Source: Jaenimonas drosophilae (taxonomy: Eukaryota; Euglenozoa; Kinetoplastea; Trypanosomatida; Trypanosomatidae). Taken from it: a stretch of 32,298 bases of DNA. The position numbers and the translations under genes were made by a program. The stretch covers positions 1-32,298 of the forward strand of contig JASAON010001456.1 of NCBI GenBank assembly GCA_030849065.1, read 5' to 3'. Of this stretch, positions 1 to 8,674 are shown one piece after another; position 1 is the stretch's first letter, and the number at the start of each line of letters is the position of its first letter. The notes under the pieces were generated by a model. That model saw only the letters and a list, made by a program, of their open reading frames with translations, searched no databases and had not been told where the DNA came from.

Positions 1-738
1 TCGTGCATGAATCCCAACGGCTGGACACCAACGTTTTTGTTGACGTGGGTGCAAACAGAAATTGCCAAGGAGTTCCAGTGCGCACGGCGTCTGCTCTACT
101 CCACCTTTCACACGCGCAAAGACGTTGTGGCTGCTGCCTCATCCAAGAGGTCGTACTCCCAGCTTCGTGCACCAGAATCATCATCTACACGCATTGCGGA
201 GAACAGCAAGCCTGTTCCGGTTGTTTCATCGAGTGGAGATGATGTGAGTACCGCCAACGATGGAGATAGCCGGCTGACGCGCAGCACCATGGCCATCTCT
301 CGTGAAGATATGGCACAGGATGGCTTCGACGCACCTCGTCGCTTAGCCCACTTTGACCCAGTGCGTATATATCCCAACTTGGCCGCTGATGCTGATGTGA
401 GTAAGAGCTGCTTAAGCACCACCTTGTCGGCGGAGCTCTTTGAGCGGGAGCGTGTGAAGGCCATTTGTGCCGTGGCGCAATGGATTGCTGTGCAAGAGCC
501 ACCCGTGACGGCCCCAGCGGAGAACGTGTACCGCCGTGAAGCACCACGCCGATGTTCCGTGGTCAGCCATGGCGGTTTGGGCAGTCGTACCGTCAGCATG
601 GAGTCTGCCGTGGAGCTCTGCAGTTGCTTCTCCACCTTTTTGGAGGATGGGCCCATCACCTCGCCTCGTGTCGTGGAAGACAGACGAACGTACGCCGCCG
701 AAGAAGAGCTCCTGCTGGATTCAGCGGTCGCACTGTGA
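1..738 (+). CDS. C-terminal part of an unrecognised protein
   Basis: The reading frame is open from the first base of the window and ends at TGA 736-738, so about 245 residues of a protein that probably starts upstream are visible. I do not recognise the family. The first 40 residues (W, F and L rich, then an Arg-rich stretch) look more ordered than the rest. A Ser/Ala/Thr-rich segment follows at about residues 45-110, and a more ordered segment at about 130-170 contains an ERERVKAICAVAQW stretch. Codon use resembles that of the confident genes downstream, and the frame is the longest on either strand here. The start could instead be the ATG at base 7, but no pyrimidine tract is visible before it because the window begins there. 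An antisense frame over the same DNA is treated as a shadow. Confidence 0.6.
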   Translation, partial: SCMNPNGWTPTFLLTWVQTEIAKEFQCARRLLYSTFHTRKDVVAAASSKRSYSQLRAPESSSTRIAENSKPVPVVSSSGDDVSTANDGDSRLTRSTMAISREDMAQDGFDAPRRLAHFDPVRIYPNLAADADVSKSCLSTTLSAELFERERVKAICAVAQWIAVQEPPVTAPAENVYRREAPRRCSVVSHGGLGSRTVSMESAVELCSCFSTFLEDGPITSPRVVEDRRTYAAEEELLLDSAVAL

Positions 739-1042
739 GGAGTACGCGCGTCCAACAACGATTGATATTAGAGGCTGTGGTAGTTGCCGCATCGGCACTC
801 GTGACGGGTCAATGAAGGAAGACTTATAACACACGCTCCTCTGCAATGATTGCAGTGTTTTCTTGAACCTATATACTCATACACTCGCACCAAACACACA
901 CACACACTCGCACATACAAAGGCACTAGTTGGCGTTTACACGTGCACATATATGTACATGTGCATCCATCAACAGCCAACTCCTTGCTTTGATATACACC
1001 TACTCCCCCTATCCTTTAGCCCCACAACGTGCTGAGTTGTGT

Positions 1043-1087
1043 GGGTGATGGCTATCGTGGGCCAAACGGCATGGGCCCAACTCACCC
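1043..1087. repeat. Imperfect inverted repeat (two-tier hairpin)
   Basis: The outer arms GGGTGA (1043-1048) and TCACCC (1082-1087) are complementary. So are the inner arms TGGGCC (1058-1063) and GGCCCA (1074-1079), which enclose a 10-base loop. The outer and inner stems are separated by an asymmetric internal loop. It lies in DNA with no gene. A structured RNA is possible but not shown. Confidence 0.45.
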
Positions 1088-1256
1088 GCTGCAACCACAT
1101 CGACAGCAACACTTGTGCAGTGTTTGCTGAAAAACGGCGATTGTTTCCGCGTGTCTCTGATTCGTTCCATATTTTCGCTCCCCGTGCGTTTTGCGTGTGT
1201 GTGTGCTTGAGTGATGGCATGTGTTGTGTGTTGATGTTGGGACCCAGGGATTTGGC

Positions 1257-1282
1257 TGCATATCGTCTCATTACGATATGCA
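1257..1282. repeat. Perfect 9-bp inverted repeat, 8-base loop
   Basis: TGCATATCG (1257-1265) is exactly complementary to CGATATGCA (1274-1282), with loop TCTCATTA. It is the cleanest short hairpin in the gene-free region and lies about 170 bases downstream of the 1043-1087 hairpin. Confidence 0.55.
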
Positions 1283-2303
1283 TGCTCTGTAGCCCTCTCT
1301 CTCACTTTCCTCGCACACACAAACGTCTACTGCATTGTTTCATTTCCGTCGTGCTTTAGGAAGAGGTTTTTTTGATTGTTTGACGCACTTTTCAGCTCGT
1401 TTTTTGCGTCGCTCAGTTCCTGCTCACGCGCTTCCAAGACAGCTATATAGTGTGTTCATGAAAGCACGTACGGTCTATGCGTGAGGATATGTGTTGTGGT
1501 TATAAGGGAGAAAATGCTTGCTGAAGAGCACGTTTTCCCTCTCCCCCCCCCTTCTCACACACGCCTTCTACTCTCTTCTTCTGTGACATCGAGTCGCGTG
1601 CAGCTTCTACCTGCTCTCTTACGTCGTGATGTGTTGTGGTGTTGCGCTTCATTCCAGAAGCAACTATGCTCCATCAAAAAGAGCTAGTTAGGGTGCAATG
1701 CCATGGAGCACGAGGAAGAAGCTCGATCGTTTCCCCCCCCCCCTCCCACACACACACAACACGTATATGTGATGTGCGCATCGCTCCTCCATCAACACTC
1801 CCACTGTGATTGATGGAGCTGCAACCCTCTTTCTTCGTTGTTGGTGCTGTTGCTTCCCGTCTTCGTTGACGTCTTTCGCTTTTTTTTTCTTTTGCTCTGT
1901 GATCCGCAACCCATCTACCCACTACTTGCTGGGGATGGTCTCCCCAGTGGCACCTCTCAGACAATCTCCCCCCAACTCACACGCGCGCGCATGTCCAACA
2001 ACACACACCCACCTACTTACCTCACACTTTCAGCAACTGTGTAAGCGGTATCCTGTGTATGTGCGTATGTGGTGTGCAAGTTCTTTATTATGGTGCACTC
2101 CACACACACATCACCAAGCAAGTGTAGGAACCTTCGTCGTCGAAGTCCCTCGCTGTTGTACTACTGAGCGCGGCATCTTTTTTTTTCTTCGATGGCCGCC
2201 TCTTATCATGATATAAATGCACCTCCTCTCTATCTGTGTGTGGTGCATGAGCTCACCCACAGGCAGGCATGCCACGCATGCATCACGCACTTCCTACGTG
2301 GCT

Positions 2304-2340
2304 GTGTTTCTCTTCCTCTCTCTTCGTCCTTCACTCAAAG
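2304..2340 (+). promoter_or_regulatory. Predicted trans-splice acceptor for DHS
   Basis: A C/T-rich tract runs from about 2304 to 2334 and is followed by AG at 2339-2340, 45 bases before the ATG at 2386. It overlaps the upstream in-frame ATG extension, which argues that translation starts at 2386. Confidence 0.6.
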
Positions 2341-2385
2341 CGGCGTACACACAGACACATACACAAGTTGCTGGCATTCATCATC

Positions 2386-3909
2386 ATGGCCAATCTTGCA
2401 CAGTCGTCCGTCTTCATGAGCTCCGATGGCAGCTGTACGAAGCACCACAAGCAGGTGTCTGGGCCCACCGACTTCACCTCTCTAACAAGCATCCTGGCCT
2501 CCATGCAGACGGTTGGCTTTCAGGCCGCTCACTACGCCAAGGCGGGCAGATTGATGGCGCAGATGCTGCAACAACAGCCGCCGTCGAAGATTTTCGCCAT
2601 TCAAGACGGAAACTTTGTGGAGGTGCCTCCTGCCGCCACCCCAGAGGCCACGACGTTGGAGAGCGGCAGTCATGAGCCAGAGAAGATCTATCCCAACATC
2701 TTCTTGGGCATGACGGCCAACTTGCTTGGAACCGGATGCCGCGAGGGTCTTCGCTTTCTTGTGGAGGAGGGCGTACGGCCACGTACCGTCGCGGCCACAC
2801 CGGCGGAGGCGGCGGAAATTGCAACAGATTTTGAGCGCCTCATCCGTCAGCTTGTGCAGTCTGAAGGTTTGCCCAGTCGTTGCATGGCTCTTCGTGGAGA
2901 TCATCACAGCTTCTTGGCAGCGCTCGTCGTGAGTGGTGGCGGGATGGAGCACGATCTCCGTCGAGCCTGCCAGCCTTACACCCTGACCCACTACCGCAGT
3001 GAGGCAGAGGCCAATGTGGGAACCTCGAGCAGCACCTCCTCCAAGGACGTACACTTTGGCAACATCTCCTACACAGATGATGTAGCTCAACATCATCATG
3101 ATCTGCATCATTCAGCGAAGACGTCGTACCCGTCGAGCTGTTTGTTCTCCATTTTGATGCGTCTTTTTGTGGGGCGACTGATGGCTCGGCAGGAGCGTTT
3201 ACGGGCGGAGTACCGCCGCACGAACACGTCGGGCGCTGCAGCGGATGTTGGCACCGTCTGCCCATGGGCCATTGCGCCGTGTGAGGTGTGGGCCCTGGCA
3301 GGTTTGTGGCTCGTTGACCTCCTCACGGAGGCGCTGATGGAGCATCATGCCGCAACTTCAGCTTCCGACGCGATGGATGAGACGCTTCGTACACGTCTGG
3401 CAACAGAGGCGGAGGCTCGTGCGCGCACAACCATCACGTACTGGGCTGCGCACAAGGCGGTGCCCGTCTTCTCACCCTCCATCGCAGATGGCGATCTCAT
3501 CACCTTCGTGCTAGAGCACACCGCTGCGCACCCTGGCTCGGCGAGCCTCAAGCTGGATTTGGTTCGTGATATTCACCACATCAATAAGCTCGCGATGCTG
3601 AGTCAATGCACGGGCATGATCATTTGCGGAGGTGGGGTTGTGAAGCACCACGTGTGCAACGCCAACTTGATGCGCAACGGCGCAGACTACACCGTCATTC
3701 TGAGTACCGGGCAGGAATTTGATGGCTCCGATGCGGGTGCACGACCAGAGGAGGCCATTTCATGGGGGAAAGTACGCATTGATGGGCAGTCTGTGAAGGT
3801 TTATGGAGAAGTTACGACCATGTTTCCCATGCTCATTGCACAGGTCTTTGTGGAGGCGGTGAGGCAGCGACGTGCGGAGGCGGCGGCAACCATCTCCACC
3901 ACAGAATAA
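2386..3909 (+). CDS. DHS: Deoxyhypusine synthase, catalytic-type (DHSc-like)
   Basis: Deoxyhypusine synthase transfers the aminobutyl group of spermidine to a lysine of eIF5A, using NAD, in the cytosol. The 507-residue product is longer than the human enzyme (about 369). It keeps the signature GGGVVKHH (Lys420, His421), NANLMRNGADY, the EFDGSDAGARPEE segment, and ISWGK with the catalytic lysine at Lys462. The Lys420 to Lys462 spacing of 42 equals that between human Lys287 and Lys329. Family-specific insertions lie at about residues 130-180 and 220-275. The position expected to match human Asp243 is Thr373 (ADGDLIT). I start it at 2386 because the 39 in-frame codons from 2269 are pyrimidine-rich, contain the splice tract and look untranslated. 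Trypanosomes are known to have a catalytic DHS activated by a dead paralogue. The intact lysine makes this the catalytic type. Confidence 0.93.
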   Translation: MANLAQSSVFMSSDGSCTKHHKQVSGPTDFTSLTSILASMQTVGFQAAHYAKAGRLMAQMLQQQPPSKIFAIQDGNFVEVPPAATPEATTLESGSHEPEKIYPNIFLGMTANLLGTGCREGLRFLVEEGVRPRTVAATPAEAAEIATDFERLIRQLVQSEGLPSRCMALRGDHHSFLAALVVSGGGMEHDLRRACQPYTLTHYRSEAEANVGTSSSTSSKDVHFGNISYTDDVAQHHHDLHHSAKTSYPSSCLFSILMRLFVGRLMARQERLRAEYRRTNTSGAAADVGTVCPWAIAPCEVWALAGLWLVDLLTEALMEHHAATSASDAMDETLRTRLATEAEARARTTITYWAAHKAVPVFSPSIADGDLITFVLEHTAAHPGSASLKLDLVRDIHHINKLAMLSQCTGMIICGGGVVKHHVCNANLMRNGADYTVILSTGQEFDGSDAGARPEEAISWGKVRIDGQSVKVYGEVTTMFPMLIAQVFVEAVRQRRAEAAATISTTE

Positions 3910-4016
3910 ACACACGAATAAAAAGCAAATCCAAACACAACGCCATCTATCATTTGCATGAACGAACTCTTCATCATGGTGGCGTCATGAAGATGATGTC
4001 GTAGGTGCTCTTCTTG

Positions 4017-4071
4017 TGAATCGCTTCTCCTCCTCCCCCCCCCCCATCATCATCATCTTTCCCATCTCCAG
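4017..4071 (+). promoter_or_regulatory. Predicted trans-splice acceptor for the BCS1-like gene
   Basis: A long C/T tract including an 11-base C run (about 4035-4045) is followed by (ATC)n and TTTCCCATCTCCAG, with AG at 4070-4071. No ATG occurs between this AG and the start at 4191. Further AGs before the start could also be used. Confidence 0.5.
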
Positions 4072-4190
4072 ATCACGCGTGGGGGGTAGCTCTACGTCCA
4101 TCAGCTGCCCAGTACAACTACAAGGACGGCATTCAGTGAGCCCCTCTCTCTTTATCATCAATCGCCATCCAAGCCACACAATTATCGAGG

Positions 4191-6623
4191 ATGGAATCCG
4201 TCTTCGCAACCATGAACGCGCTCTCCGTGGCCCCGTCCGACAACATGCTCATCTCTCTCCTCATTGCCGCACTGATTCCCTTCGTCAGCCGTCATGTGTA
4301 CGCCTTCTTCTACTACACCTGGCCAAACATTCTGCATCAGCTCCTCATTCGTTGGATGCTCCATCGTGAGGTGGGTGTGGTGCAGGATGAGGCCGCCAAG
4401 GGTGAGGCCAGCTGCGAAATTATGCAAAACAGGTTGTTGCAAGACATGGTTCTGGACTACCTTGGCTATCTGAGCTCCCTCGATCAGCAACGACGGAATA
4501 CAGCGAAGCAGGAGAATGACAGCCCCACGAACACCACCACAACACCGGAGGAGGCCAACACAACCACCTTTCATCTATCTGGCAGCAATGATCTCTTCAT
4601 CCCCAACCTGAATGATCTGGCCTACGCGCAGTTTCGCTACAGCGAGGCCCCATTCCTCCTCGGCCACACCGCCGCCAACAACATTGGCGCCGATGGCAAG
4701 CCTACCCATGGAGTAAGTTCCATGGTGGATGTTCTCCGCACCAACTACGCCGTCACCGTCGTGCCGTCACACGCCGTGGCGGTGGAGGTGGAGCCTGGCA
4801 TGTACCTGGAGTACCACTCACACGTGGAGGTGCCAAGGGGTGATACCGAGGCCAAGGCCAGCGACGAAGACGCCAAGAAGTTGGCTGGGGCTGCTACACG
4901 TTTGCAGGCCTACTTGATGCATGATCTTCTTGCGCAGACAACACCAGAAGGAGCAGATGGCCGTGGTTCGTGGTTGCAAGGACCCTTCAAACCTCCTGTG
5001 CCGGAGGAAGTGGAATGCACGGACTCAGATGATTCTGAGTTGGAGCCCATGGAGTCGGCAGGGCCCAGCCCTCGCAAGATGATCTTCACCTGCTGCACCA
5101 TTCGCGATGCGCAGGTGCGGCAGCTCGTTTCCGCCGTCGCACGACGTCGGGCGGAGCAGCAAGGGGAGACGTTTGATGAGGCGCAGAGCGTGAATCCGCG
5201 CGACCGCATTGAATCGTTTCTACGCCGTGCGCGGCAATTTTATACACAACGTTGTCGGGATGCCAATCAGAATGCCCGCTACCTCTACTATCCGTGTTGC
5301 ACCGAGGTGGAACACGCAGTACAAGTTCGCGCCAAGAAGGCTGGTGGCGATGATGATGATGATTATGATAATGGCACTGCCGGGGATGTGTCTCTGCGGA
5401 AGGTGCAGCGCTATCAGCTTCCGAGCCAGGCATCCAGCAGCAAGTCGTTCTCATCCATCTTCTTTGACCGAAAGAAGGAGATGATGCGTGTGTTCGGTGA
5501 ATTTTCTAGCAGGACGGGCAAGTACGCTGTTCCAGGTGTTGCGCACAAGCTCACGATGCTGCTCCACGGCCCACCAGGAACCGGCAAGACCTCCCTCGTG
5601 AAGGCCATGGCGAAGGAGCTGAACCGCGACGTTGTTGTAATCTCACTCGCCAGCATTCACACCAAGACGGCCTTCATGGAGTGGCTGAATGACCAACACG
5701 TGCGCTGTCGCGGGGAGGTGGACTACCAGCTGGAAGAAGGTGGAAGCGATTGCTGGAGCAACGACTACTACTATGAAGATGAAACACCAAAGTCGGTGCA
5801 TTTGGATCCTCGCAAAGTCATTTATCTGCTCGAAGACATCGATGCCGTTGGTACGGAGCTCGCAACGGCGAAGGATGAGGATGAGGATGAGATTGGTGCC
5901 GCAGAGGCATCTGCTACGCCTGAGACAACACATGTACCGGCAGAAGATGATGAAGAGGAGGGAAATGACGAGGGGTCAACGTCCACCACGACACATCATG
6001 CGGATGAGGAAATTCGCACATCTCACAAGTCGAGCACCTCACACGAAGATGCTGCGTCGGGCAACACATCAAGTGGTGCACGTGACGATGGTGTTTGTGC
6101 GGAGAGGAAGTCAAGCTCATGCTCCAGCAGCGAAGATGATGATGAAGAGGAGGATGATGACGTGAAGGCGGAGAAGAAGATGAAGCGTCTGATGGCACTC
6201 ATTCATAGCATCATGAAGGAGTTCGAGCAAGAAGCACTAGACATGGAAACAATCCTCCGCGTACTCAACGGCGTTGTTGCACCGGACGGTCGTGTGGTGG
6301 TCATGACCACCAACCACCCAGAGAAGTTGGATAAGCGACTGCTGAAGCCCGGAGTCCTGTCGTTGGCGCTGCACATGGGAGATATTAACATTGCCAACGC
6401 CATCGATATGGTGCAGCACTACTTCCAGGAGACGATGACGTTGGAGCAGAAGGAGAGCATGCAGAAGATTATCCTCCAACGCCACGCTCGCGCCGGTAGA
6501 TCGGCTCACGAGGCTGCCAGCATCAATCCCGCTCACTTGGAGCAACTCTGCGCCGATGTGGATGACGTGGAGGCGGTGCTGCGCGCACTCTCCAGGGAGG
6601 AGGAGGACGTCATGGTCTTCTAG
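4191..6623 (+). CDS. BCS1-like AAA ATPase with N-terminal membrane segment and acidic insert
   Basis: The 810-residue protein begins with a hydrophobic segment at about residues 19-45 (LISLLIAALIPFVSR), consistent with a membrane anchor as in BCS1 of the mitochondrial inner membrane. The AAA core is at the C-terminal half: Walker A GPPGTGKTS at 460-468, Walker B VIYLLEDID at 543-551 and sensor-1 TTNHPEKLD at 706-714. The usual RPGR arginine-finger region reads KPGV at 719-722, so both arginines are missing. An acidic, Ser/Thr-rich insert of roughly 120 residues (about 556-680) separates Walker B from the rest of the core, where ordinary BCS1 proteins have a short link. A second Asp/Glu-rich low-complexity patch lies at about 385-395. 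In known relatives BCS1 moves folded Rieske protein across the membrane. With altered fingers and the insert, this copy may be a divergent paralogue. Assignment to the BCS1-type AAA family is firm; the function is not. Confidence 0.85.
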   Translation: MESVFATMNALSVAPSDNMLISLLIAALIPFVSRHVYAFFYYTWPNILHQLLIRWMLHREVGVVQDEAAKGEASCEIMQNRLLQDMVLDYLGYLSSLDQQRRNTAKQENDSPTNTTTTPEEANTTTFHLSGSNDLFIPNLNDLAYAQFRYSEAPFLLGHTAANNIGADGKPTHGVSSMVDVLRTNYAVTVVPSHAVAVEVEPGMYLEYHSHVEVPRGDTEAKASDEDAKKLAGAATRLQAYLMHDLLAQTTPEGADGRGSWLQGPFKPPVPEEVECTDSDDSELEPMESAGPSPRKMIFTCCTIRDAQVRQLVSAVARRRAEQQGETFDEAQSVNPRDRIESFLRRARQFYTQRCRDANQNARYLYYPCCTEVEHAVQVRAKKAGGDDDDDYDNGTAGDVSLRKVQRYQLPSQASSSKSFSSIFFDRKKEMMRVFGEFSSRTGKYAVPGVAHKLTMLLHGPPGTGKTSLVKAMAKELNRDVVVISLASIHTKTAFMEWLNDQHVRCRGEVDYQLEEGGSDCWSNDYYYEDETPKSVHLDPRKVIYLLEDIDAVGTELATAKDEDEDEIGAAEASATPETTHVPAEDDEEEGNDEGSTSTTTHHADEEIRTSHKSSTSHEDAASGNTSSGARDDGVCAERKSSSCSSSEDDDEEEDDDVKAEKKMKRLMALIHSIMKEFEQEALDMETILRVLNGVVAPDGRVVVMTTNHPEKLDKRLLKPGVLSLALHMGDINIANAIDMVQHYFQETMTLEQKESMQKIILQRHARAGRSAHEAASINPAHLEQLCADVDDVEAVLRALSREEEDVMVF

Positions 6624-6829
6624 GTTGCGTACGTGTGTGCGGTGGTGAGGTAGCTCTACACCCATCATTATACGCTGCACCAATTCGATGATGAATGAAT
6701 GAATGAATCCGCTTTTTTCAGTGCGACAATACTTCATTTCTGCGCCATCAGCACAACATTTATGTATGTATGATGAGCTCCGTTGCCACGTTGGGTGTCT
6801 GGCCATGACCACAACCTTAATACTCATTC

Positions 6830-6867
<38 letters not shown>
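6830..6867. repeat. (TTG)n microsatellite
   Basis: Uninterrupted TTG triplets run for about 38 bases in the gap between the BCS1-like gene and eIF5. Confidence 0.95.
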
Positions 6868-6914
6868 CTATTGTGTTGCGTAGTATTGCATTAGGTATAC
6901 GGCAAAAAAAAAAC

Positions 6915-6988
6915 AGCCGCCTCTTCTCACTCCGCCCCAGTCTAGCCCCTCCTTCATCTTTCCCCTACGCACTCACACAACACCGAAG
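6915..6988 (+). promoter_or_regulatory. Predicted trans-splice acceptor region for eIF5
   Basis: A strongly pyrimidine-rich stretch carries AGs at 6939-6940, 6944-6945 and 6987-6988, all shortly before the ATG at 7007. Which AG is used cannot be read from sequence alone. Confidence 0.55.
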
Positions 6989-7006
6989 AAGAAGAACATC
7001 GTCGTC

Positions 7007-8140
7007 ATGTCTAACCAGGCCATCCCCATTGACCCAGATAAGAAGGATGATATCTACTACCGCTACAAGATGCCACCGGTGCAGACCAAGGTGGAGGGCA
7101 GCGGCAACGGTATCAAGACCGTCATCCCTAACATCCATGACATTTGTCTCGCCATCAATCGCCCCGAGGAGGTTCTCATGAAGTTCTTCCAGTCTGAGCT
7201 CGGCGCACAGCGCACCGTCTCTGCCAAGGATGACAAGTTCCTCCTCATGGGTAGCCACCCTGCAGACCGCATGCAGGAGAAGATTTACGACTTCATCAAG
7301 AAGTTTGTCCTGTGCAAGCACTGCAAGAATCCTGAAACGGCGGTGGATATAGAGGCGGGCAAGAAGAAGGGCGTGCCAACCATCTCGATGGTCTGCGGTG
7401 CGTGCGGTAAGCGCTCACCTTTTGATGACCACCGTGTAACGGCCGTCATGGCCACCTACTACCAAAAGCATCCCGAAGAGGCCAAGTCGGCCAAGGGTGC
7501 GGCTGAGGCGCGCGCGAAGAGCCACGCCGAGGAGGAGGCCGCCACCGCGAGCTCACCAACGGCCCCATCCATGCGCAAGGAGGACTTCAAGCAGAGCGAG
7601 CAGGCTGATTTCCGTGTTAACCCCGCCGAGCGCCTCTCTGAGTATCTCGATGAGTGCAGCAACGACACGACGGAGCTCATTCAACGTGTTGTGCGCCTGC
7701 TCAGTGAGTACAACATGGAGGAGGTGTACTCCCCCGCCTTGGTCCTCGGTGGACTGATTCTGAAGCACGAGGGTGATTTTCTAGCACGCATGAAAACGCA
7801 CAGCGAGCTGCTCCGCCGCTTTTCCAGCATTGCGGAGCTCTACCGTCGTACCACCGTGTACGATGAGAAGGAAATGACGGAGTTCCGCACGCGCGAGGGT
7901 AAGATCCAGATTCTGTTCCTGAAGGAGCTCCAGCGCATCTGCCAAAAGTACTACACCGCCGACAAGCTCCCCGCCATGATTCTTCTCTGCCTCATTGAGG
8001 GTATTCTGCAGGATTCCGCCGTGGTGGCGTGGCAGAGCGATCCAACACCGCTGAAGACGTTGCGCAATGAGGCACTCGATGCTGAGATGAAGGCCAAGGT
8101 GAAGCCCATCGTGGAGTGGCTTGCCAAGTCCTCCGCTTAA
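7007..8140 (+). CDS. EIF5: Translation initiation factor eIF5
   Basis: eIF5 is the GTPase-activating protein for eIF2 in the 43S/48S initiation complex. The 377-residue product has the typical N-terminal domain: YYRYKMPP near the start (Arg19 corresponds to the catalytic Arg15 of yeast), KVEGSGNGIKT, and the C2-C2 zinc ribbon FVLCKHCKNPET followed by VCGACGKRSPFD. After an Ala/Glu-rich linker (about 165-190), the C-terminal half (about 215-377) has the helical W2/MIF4G-like repeat character that contacts eIF2-beta and eIF1. Its end, near VVAWQSD and IVEWLAKS, resembles the aromatic/acidic boxes. Length is close to that of yeast eIF5 (405). It sits between an AAA ATPase and the Pol III subunit with no functional link expected. 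Confidence 0.95.
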   Translation: MSNQAIPIDPDKKDDIYYRYKMPPVQTKVEGSGNGIKTVIPNIHDICLAINRPEEVLMKFFQSELGAQRTVSAKDDKFLLMGSHPADRMQEKIYDFIKKFVLCKHCKNPETAVDIEAGKKKGVPTISMVCGACGKRSPFDDHRVTAVMATYYQKHPEEAKSAKGAAEARAKSHAEEEAATASSPTAPSMRKEDFKQSEQADFRVNPAERLSEYLDECSNDTTELIQRVVRLLSEYNMEEVYSPALVLGGLILKHEGDFLARMKTHSELLRRFSSIAELYRRTTVYDEKEMTEFRTREGKIQILFLKELQRICQKYYTADKLPAMILLCLIEGILQDSAVVAWQSDPTPLKTLRNEALDAEMKAKVKPIVEWLAKSSA

Positions 8141-8674
8141 GATGAAAGTGCGTGTGTGTTACGTGTGTGTGTGCGTCTGCGCAGAGGAGAAGCAGCACCA
8201 CACCATCATCATCATCATCACCTTCTCCGAAGCGTCGCCGTCGTCGTCACTCATTCCCAATCTAAATAAAGCGCCAACAACAACAACATCATCATCATCA
8301 TCTGGATGTCTGTGTGTTGCGTGTGTGTAGCTCCACATTGCACTCATGCTGACTCTGCGCACGTCGAGCTTCCCTTCTTTTTTTCATAAAAAAAAATTCT
8401 GGCGTAGTTAACAAGAAGAAGTGGTGCCCAAACTTTGCCACTCCACGCCCCTACACCTTCCAGTGTTTGTGGGATGGAGTACGTTCGTGTTCTTGCACAC
8501 GCACTGGCAAATTCACGGTGATGCATGTGTACGCGCCATAATCTTCTTCTTCTTCTTCCACGTATCAATCTCCTTCCCGGTAGTCTTTTTTTTTTAGAGC
8601 ATTCCTCTCACCAACACCCCACACCGTATCCGTATCAGTGGCGGTGAGCTTGTGCAACACAACACCATCAACGC
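8141..8674. other. Intergenic, eIF5 to RPC1
   Basis: The 534-base gap contains a (GT)n-like tract (about 8151-8175), two (ATC)n patches (about 8203-8220 and 8287-8302), (CAA)n, an A8-9 run near 8389-8396 and a T9-10 tract with AG at 8596-8597. The last is the likely splice acceptor of the downstream gene. No ATG occurs between that AG and 8675. No gene is seen. Confidence 0.65.

Larger units (their letters stand above)
739..2385. other. 1.65 kb intergenic stretch without a convincing gene
   Basis: No frame here has convincing protein-like composition. The short frames are Cys/His/Ser-rich translations of CA, GT and pyrimidine repeats, and several start at GTG. I see (CA)n near 896-906, several long C/T tracts (about 1541-1580, 1730-1760, 1826-1895, 1960-1990, 2300-2335), and two hairpin-capable inverted repeats at 1043-1087 and 1257-1282. 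I looked by eye for tRNA A and B boxes and saw none. The gap is much longer than most gaps in this window, so it could hold a non-coding RNA gene, a long 3' UTR or an internal transcription start. None of these is shown by the sequence. Confidence 0.6.
6624..7006. other. Intergenic, microsatellite-bearing
   Basis: This 383-base gap holds an ATGA tetranucleotide run (about 6689-6707), the TTG microsatellite, an A9-10 run (about 6904-6913), and the C/T-rich leader region of eIF5. No gene is seen. Confidence 0.7.

Noticed and set aside
1806..2216. 136-codon + frame in the long gap
   Set aside because: It starts at GTG and consists of Cys/Phe/Ser-rich translation of C/T tracts, with no protein-like pattern.
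2269..2385. In-frame N-terminal extension of DHS by 39 codons
   Set aside because: It is encoded by the pyrimidine tract and the splice AG at 2339-2340, is rich in His/Ser/Leu of low complexity, and DHS-like sequence begins only after ATG 2386.
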